From assembly GCF_902769175.1 (NCBI RefSeq), contig NZ_CACXNW010000016.1:1-48232 (forward strand): a DNA stretch of 48,232 nt. Reading direction: 5' to 3'. A model generated the notes under the pieces. That model searched no databases, had not been told where the DNA came from, and saw only the letters and a program-made list of their open reading frames with translations. Positions 45,745-48,232 of this stretch are shown piece after piece; the first letter of the stretch is position 1, and every line of letters begins with the position of its first letter. Origin of the DNA: an uncultured Methanobrevibacter sp. (GTDB lineage Archaea > Methanobacteriota > Methanobacteria > Methanobacteriales > Methanobacteriaceae). A program made the position numbers and the translations under genes.

Positions 45745-46451
45745 ATAATACCTCTTTTTATAATTTTAATAATTCATATGATAATAAAATCTGATTTTAT
45801 TTTCAAATCTTAATTTATCAATCATTAATATTATATATTAATAATTATTAATATTAAATTTTATCATTATTTAGATGTTTGTTCCATATAAATTTTTTTA
45901 ATGACTTTCATGAGCTTATGCCAATCTTTATAAATTTTGATTATGAGAATATAAAAAATAACTTATAATATAATATAGCATATTTTTAAAATTTTGATTT
46001 TGGTGATTCTATAAAAAATAATTATTTTAATATAGTTTAAAAATTATGATGATGTTTATTGTATAAAAAATTATTATTTTAATATATTTTTAAAATCTTG
46101 ATTCTGTTTATTGTATAAAAAATTATTATTTTAATAGAATTTTAAAATTATGATGATGTTGTTTGTATAAAAATATTTATTTTAATATAATTATAATTAT
46201 GATGATGTTGTTTGTATAAAAAATTATTATTTTAATATAATTATAATTATGATGAATTAATTGTGTAAAAATAATTATTATAATAATAGAGAGGATTATG
46301 ATTCTGTAGGAATGTATAAAAAAAATAACTAATAATATAATATATAATAATTATATTTTTTAATTTAGAATTTTATTATTGAATTTTTTATTTAGGGTTT
46401 TATTTAGAATTTTATTATTGAATTTTTATTGAATTTCTCTCAGTGATTTTT
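45745..46451. other. divergent promoter region of pycA and the METTL5-like gene
   Basis: No gene seen. Most of it is a repeat array (45950 to 46325) of TATA-containing units. A TATA-like TTAATATATAATATT for pycA reads on the minus strand near 45825-45840. Confidence 0.6.
45950..46325 (+). repeat. eight-copy ~52-bp repeat carrying TATAAAAA boxes
   Basis: TATAAAAA-type words recur at 45950, 46010, 46062, 46114, 46166, 46215, 46264 (degenerate, GTGTAAAAATAA) and 46315; spacing 60, 52, 52, 52, 49, 49, 51. Units read TTGTATAAAAAATTATTATT then TTAATATA and ATTATGATGATG. Every unit therefore resembles an archaeal TATA box facing the METTL5-like gene. Confidence 0.85.
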
Positions 46452-47159
46452 ATGAAGATTTCAAAAAAGAAACATCTTGAAATGATTTTGGAAAATGTTC
46501 CTAAACATCCAAATCCAAAGGTTGATCTTGAACAGTATTCCACTCCTGCAACAATTGCTGCAGATTTGATATGGAATGCATATGGCCTAGGGGATATTGA
46601 TGGCATGAATATTTTAGACCTTGGATGTGGAACTGGAATATTTGCAATTGCATCTTCACTTATGGGTGCAAGTCATTCATTAGGTGTGGACATTGATGAT
46701 GAGTCTATAGCTTTAGCAAAAATCACTCAAAATCATATATCTGAAGAACATGATATGGATATGTCTAATGCAAATTTCATAGTTGGTGACATTAATTCAT
46801 TAAATTCAATAATCGACTTATTAAATGCAAGCAATCCTAATGACCTCAATCCTGATTTAATCTCAATAAATAAATTTGACACTCTTATCATGAACCCTCC
46901 TTTTGGCTCTCAAGAGAAGGGGTCAAGACATGCAGACAGGAAATTTATGGAATTTGCAGTAAACAGTGCTGAAGTGATCTATTCATTTCATATGAAAAAT
47001 ACTGAAGAGTTTGTAATTGATTACTATAGGGACTTAGGTGCTGATGTGAGCCACAAGCTTGTATACAAATTTCCAATTCCAAAGATTTATGATTTCCATA
47101 AAGAGGAATCTCGTGATGTAAAGGTTGTTGTCTTGAGGGTGGAAAATTTTGAATCTTGA
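46452..47159 (+). CDS. METTL5-like rRNA N6-adenosine methyltransferase
   Basis: A 235-residue SAM methyltransferase that looks like the archaeal counterpart of human METTL5, which methylates an adenosine in the small-subunit rRNA decoding region. Key matches: LEQYSTPATIAADLIW near the N-terminus, motif I LDLGCGTGIFAIAS, GVDIDDESI, the catalytic MNPPFGSQ, and the later SFHMKNTEE and FHKEESRDVKVV. The Asn/Asp-rich insert between motif III and NPPF is an elaboration. The ATG behind CAGTGATTTTT is chosen over a GTG three codons earlier. It lies next to another RNA methyltransferase gene. Confidence 0.9.
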   Translation: MKISKKKHLEMILENVPKHPNPKVDLEQYSTPATIAADLIWNAYGLGDIDGMNILDLGCGTGIFAIASSLMGASHSLGVDIDDESIALAKITQNHISEEHDMDMSNANFIVGDINSLNSIIDLLNASNPNDLNPDLISINKFDTLIMNPPFGSQEKGSRHADRKFMEFAVNSAEVIYSFHMKNTEEFVIDYYRDLGADVSHKLVYKFPIPKIYDFHKEESRDVKVVVLRVENFES

Positions 47160-47390
47160 TGTCATAAGAATGATTTATGTCAAAATTTTGTAAATCAATG
47201 TTACCTGACTATCATTTCAATTCAAAATTTTGTAAATCAATAAAATTTTTATTATCCTGACTATTATTTCAATTTAAAATTTTGTAAATCAATAAATTTT
47301 TTAAATGATAAGCATAAAATAATATAATAATTGTTATTACATTTGAAGATCAGTTGATTTTCAAAAAAAATCTACTTTTTTTAGCAAAAC
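47160..47390. repeat. intergenic imperfect repeats after the METTL5-like gene
   Basis: Three copies of AAAATTTTGTAAATCAAT (47182, 47224, 47276), the first two followed by CCTGACTATYATTTCAATT. No gene seen. They may mark the end of the upstream transcript. Confidence 0.65.
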
Positions 47391-47400
47391 CTTTATATAC
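47391..47400 (+). promoter_or_regulatory. TATA box before the SPOUT methyltransferase gene
   Basis: CTTTATATAC preceded by the BRE-like AAAAC. Transcription is expected near 47423, which would leave a leader of almost 290 nt before the ATG at 47711. Confidence 0.55.
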
Positions 47401-47422
47401 TAGAAATAACTTAAATATTACT

Positions 47423-47710
47423 AATCTATATGTATACATTATGTAATTTATAAGAAATTTTTAAATTTTTTATTTATTTTTCATGATTTTTGGTATGAAA
47501 CATCTGTCTAATGTGGAATATCAGTGTAAAAATCGAATTTAATAGGTTTTTAATGGTTTAGCTAGGGCTATGTTTTATAGCTATTTAAATCGTGAAGTCA
47601 TGAATATATTTTTATTTTTCTTATTTTACTTTAGATTATAGCAGTTAGTTCATTGCTAGATGCTTTTCAATCTTGTGTTGCATATAGATAAAACTAAAAA
47701 AAATGATAAT
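47423..47710 (+). other. possible long 5' leader of the SPOUT gene
   Basis: Untranslated stretch between the strong TATA box and the ATG, slightly less AT-rich than other gaps, with TAGCTA / TAGCTA (47558-47582) and other short inverted repeats. I recognise no known RNA family. Confidence 0.3.
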
Positions 47711-48232
47711 ATGCAAAATAAAAAAGTGTCAGTCTTTATACCGAATTCATTCTTGGCAGAAACTAAGGACTTAAAATTAAAAACTTCAAAAGTTGGATTA
47801 ATTGGAAGAGCCTTAGCTTTGTTTGAAGTGGATGAAGTCGTGATTTATAAAGATCTTTCAATTCCAGACAGTGAACAGAATGATGATGGAGATTTCATTG
47901 CTGAAGTTCTCAAATATATGGATACTCCACAATACCTTAGAAAAAAGGCAATTCCTATCAAGCCTGAATTAAGACATGTTGGAATATTGCCTCCTTTAAG
48001 AGTACCTCATCACCCTGTTGGAAAACCTGAATTATGTGATTACAGACAAGGATTCACTGTTAAGAGGAACAAGAAAGGTACCTTTGTAGATATAGGTATG
48101 GATAACTTGGCATTTTGCAAAGAGCAACTTACAGTGAATAAAATATTTTCATTTAAAATCACTAAGTTTGCTAAAGAGGTAATAGTCACACCTGATGAAC
48201 CAGATGACATTTACTGGGGATTTAAGACATTA
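47711..48232 (+). CDS. SPOUT-family RNA methyltransferase (putative uridine N3), partial
   Basis: The first 174 codons of a gene that runs off the right edge. It begins MQNKKVSVFIPNSFLAETKD, then KVGLIGRALALFEVDEVVIY and LRHVGILPPLRVPHHP, the pattern of the archaeal/eukaryotic SPOUT1 (COG2106, Methanothermobacter MTH1) methyltransferases; the catalytic knot lies beyond the window. In related methanogens this gene stands just before rpl3 and the ribosomal protein operon, so that cluster probably follows. No clear Shine-Dalgarno precedes the ATG. Confidence 0.85.
   Translation, partial: MQNKKVSVFIPNSFLAETKDLKLKTSKVGLIGRALALFEVDEVVIYKDLSIPDSEQNDDGDFIAEVLKYMDTPQYLRKKAIPIKPELRHVGILPPLRVPHHPVGKPELCDYRQGFTVKRNKKGTFVDIGMDNLAFCKEQLTVNKIFSFKITKFAKEVIVTPDEPDDIYWGFKTL

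Noticed and set aside
45950..46325. Regular repeats that might be a CRISPR array
   Set aside because: The whole unit, not only a short repeat, is similar between copies; there are no unique spacers and no cas genes.
47492..47539. Short frame MKHLSNVEYQCKNRI in the SPOUT leader
   Set aside because: No ribosome binding site and only 15 residues; a leader peptide cannot be excluded but is not supported.

Overview
The window comes from a very AT-rich archaeal chromosome and fits a methanogen of the order Methanobacteriales, most likely a Methanobrevibacter from a gut or rumen. The evidence is heterodisulfide reductase subunits (hdrC, hdrB), an FwdF-like polyferredoxin, a 2-phosphoglycerate kinase for cyclic 2,3-diphosphoglycerate, proteins with pseudomurein-binding repeats, large Ig-like/beta-helix adhesin-like proteins, prepilins with class III signal peptides, an archaeal SRP RNA and archaeal TATA boxes. 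I see no phage, IS element, integrase or CRISPR array. The species was not determined.

Layout. 1-1.5 kb: hdrC-hdrB, core energy metabolism, probably highly expressed. 1.6-4.7 kb (minus): a PLD-nuclease/SF2 helicase followed by a small SAM methyltransferase, the most accessory-looking pair. 5.1-6.8 kb: two overlapping DUF genes and a phosphoesterase. 7.2-11.6 kb: a large adhesin-like gene broken by one in-frame TGA. 12.2-13.5 kb: 2-phosphoglycerate kinase overlapping a CBS-domain gene. 13.9-14.45 kb: SRP RNA and tRNA-Ser(GCT). 14.8-16.4 kb (minus) and 22.1-24.6 kb: two secreted C71-like (pseudomurein endoisopeptidase-like) transglutaminase-fold proteins on either side of a radical SAM protein, an aminotransferase and a CDF transporter. 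24.9-26.9 kb: coaD and an orphan fwdF-like gene. 27.1-27.6 kb (minus): two prepilin-like genes. 28.3-31.1 kb: a membrane-anchored protein of unknown function and a UPF0173 hydrolase. 31.6-36.6 kb: RqcH, a small membrane protein, a 41-residue zinc ribbon and a DUF2070 protein. 36.8-41.2 kb: fumarase beta subunit and a second large surface gene (beta-helix plus papain-like protease) broken by one in-frame TAA. 41.4-47.2 kb: a small acidic/charged protein, a UPF0425 PLP enzyme, pycA-birA (minus) and a METTL5-like rRNA methyltransferase. 47.7 kb to the end: the start of a SPOUT RNA methyltransferase.

How the genes work together. The metabolic genes serve methanogenesis (hdrCB, fwdF), the incomplete reductive TCA branch (pycA with its biotin ligase birA, fumarase beta) and CoA synthesis. 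A second theme is the cell surface: two adhesin-like genes, two wall-active C71-like proteins and two pilins. Both adhesin-like genes carry a single nonsense codon in an otherwise intact frame, and both C71-like genes appear to start at a non-canonical ATT placed correctly behind a Shine-Dalgarno motif. This suggests surface functions are being tuned or lost here. Gaps are long, T-rich and full of short tandem repeats, which probably act as multi-U-tract terminators or repeated promoter-like units.
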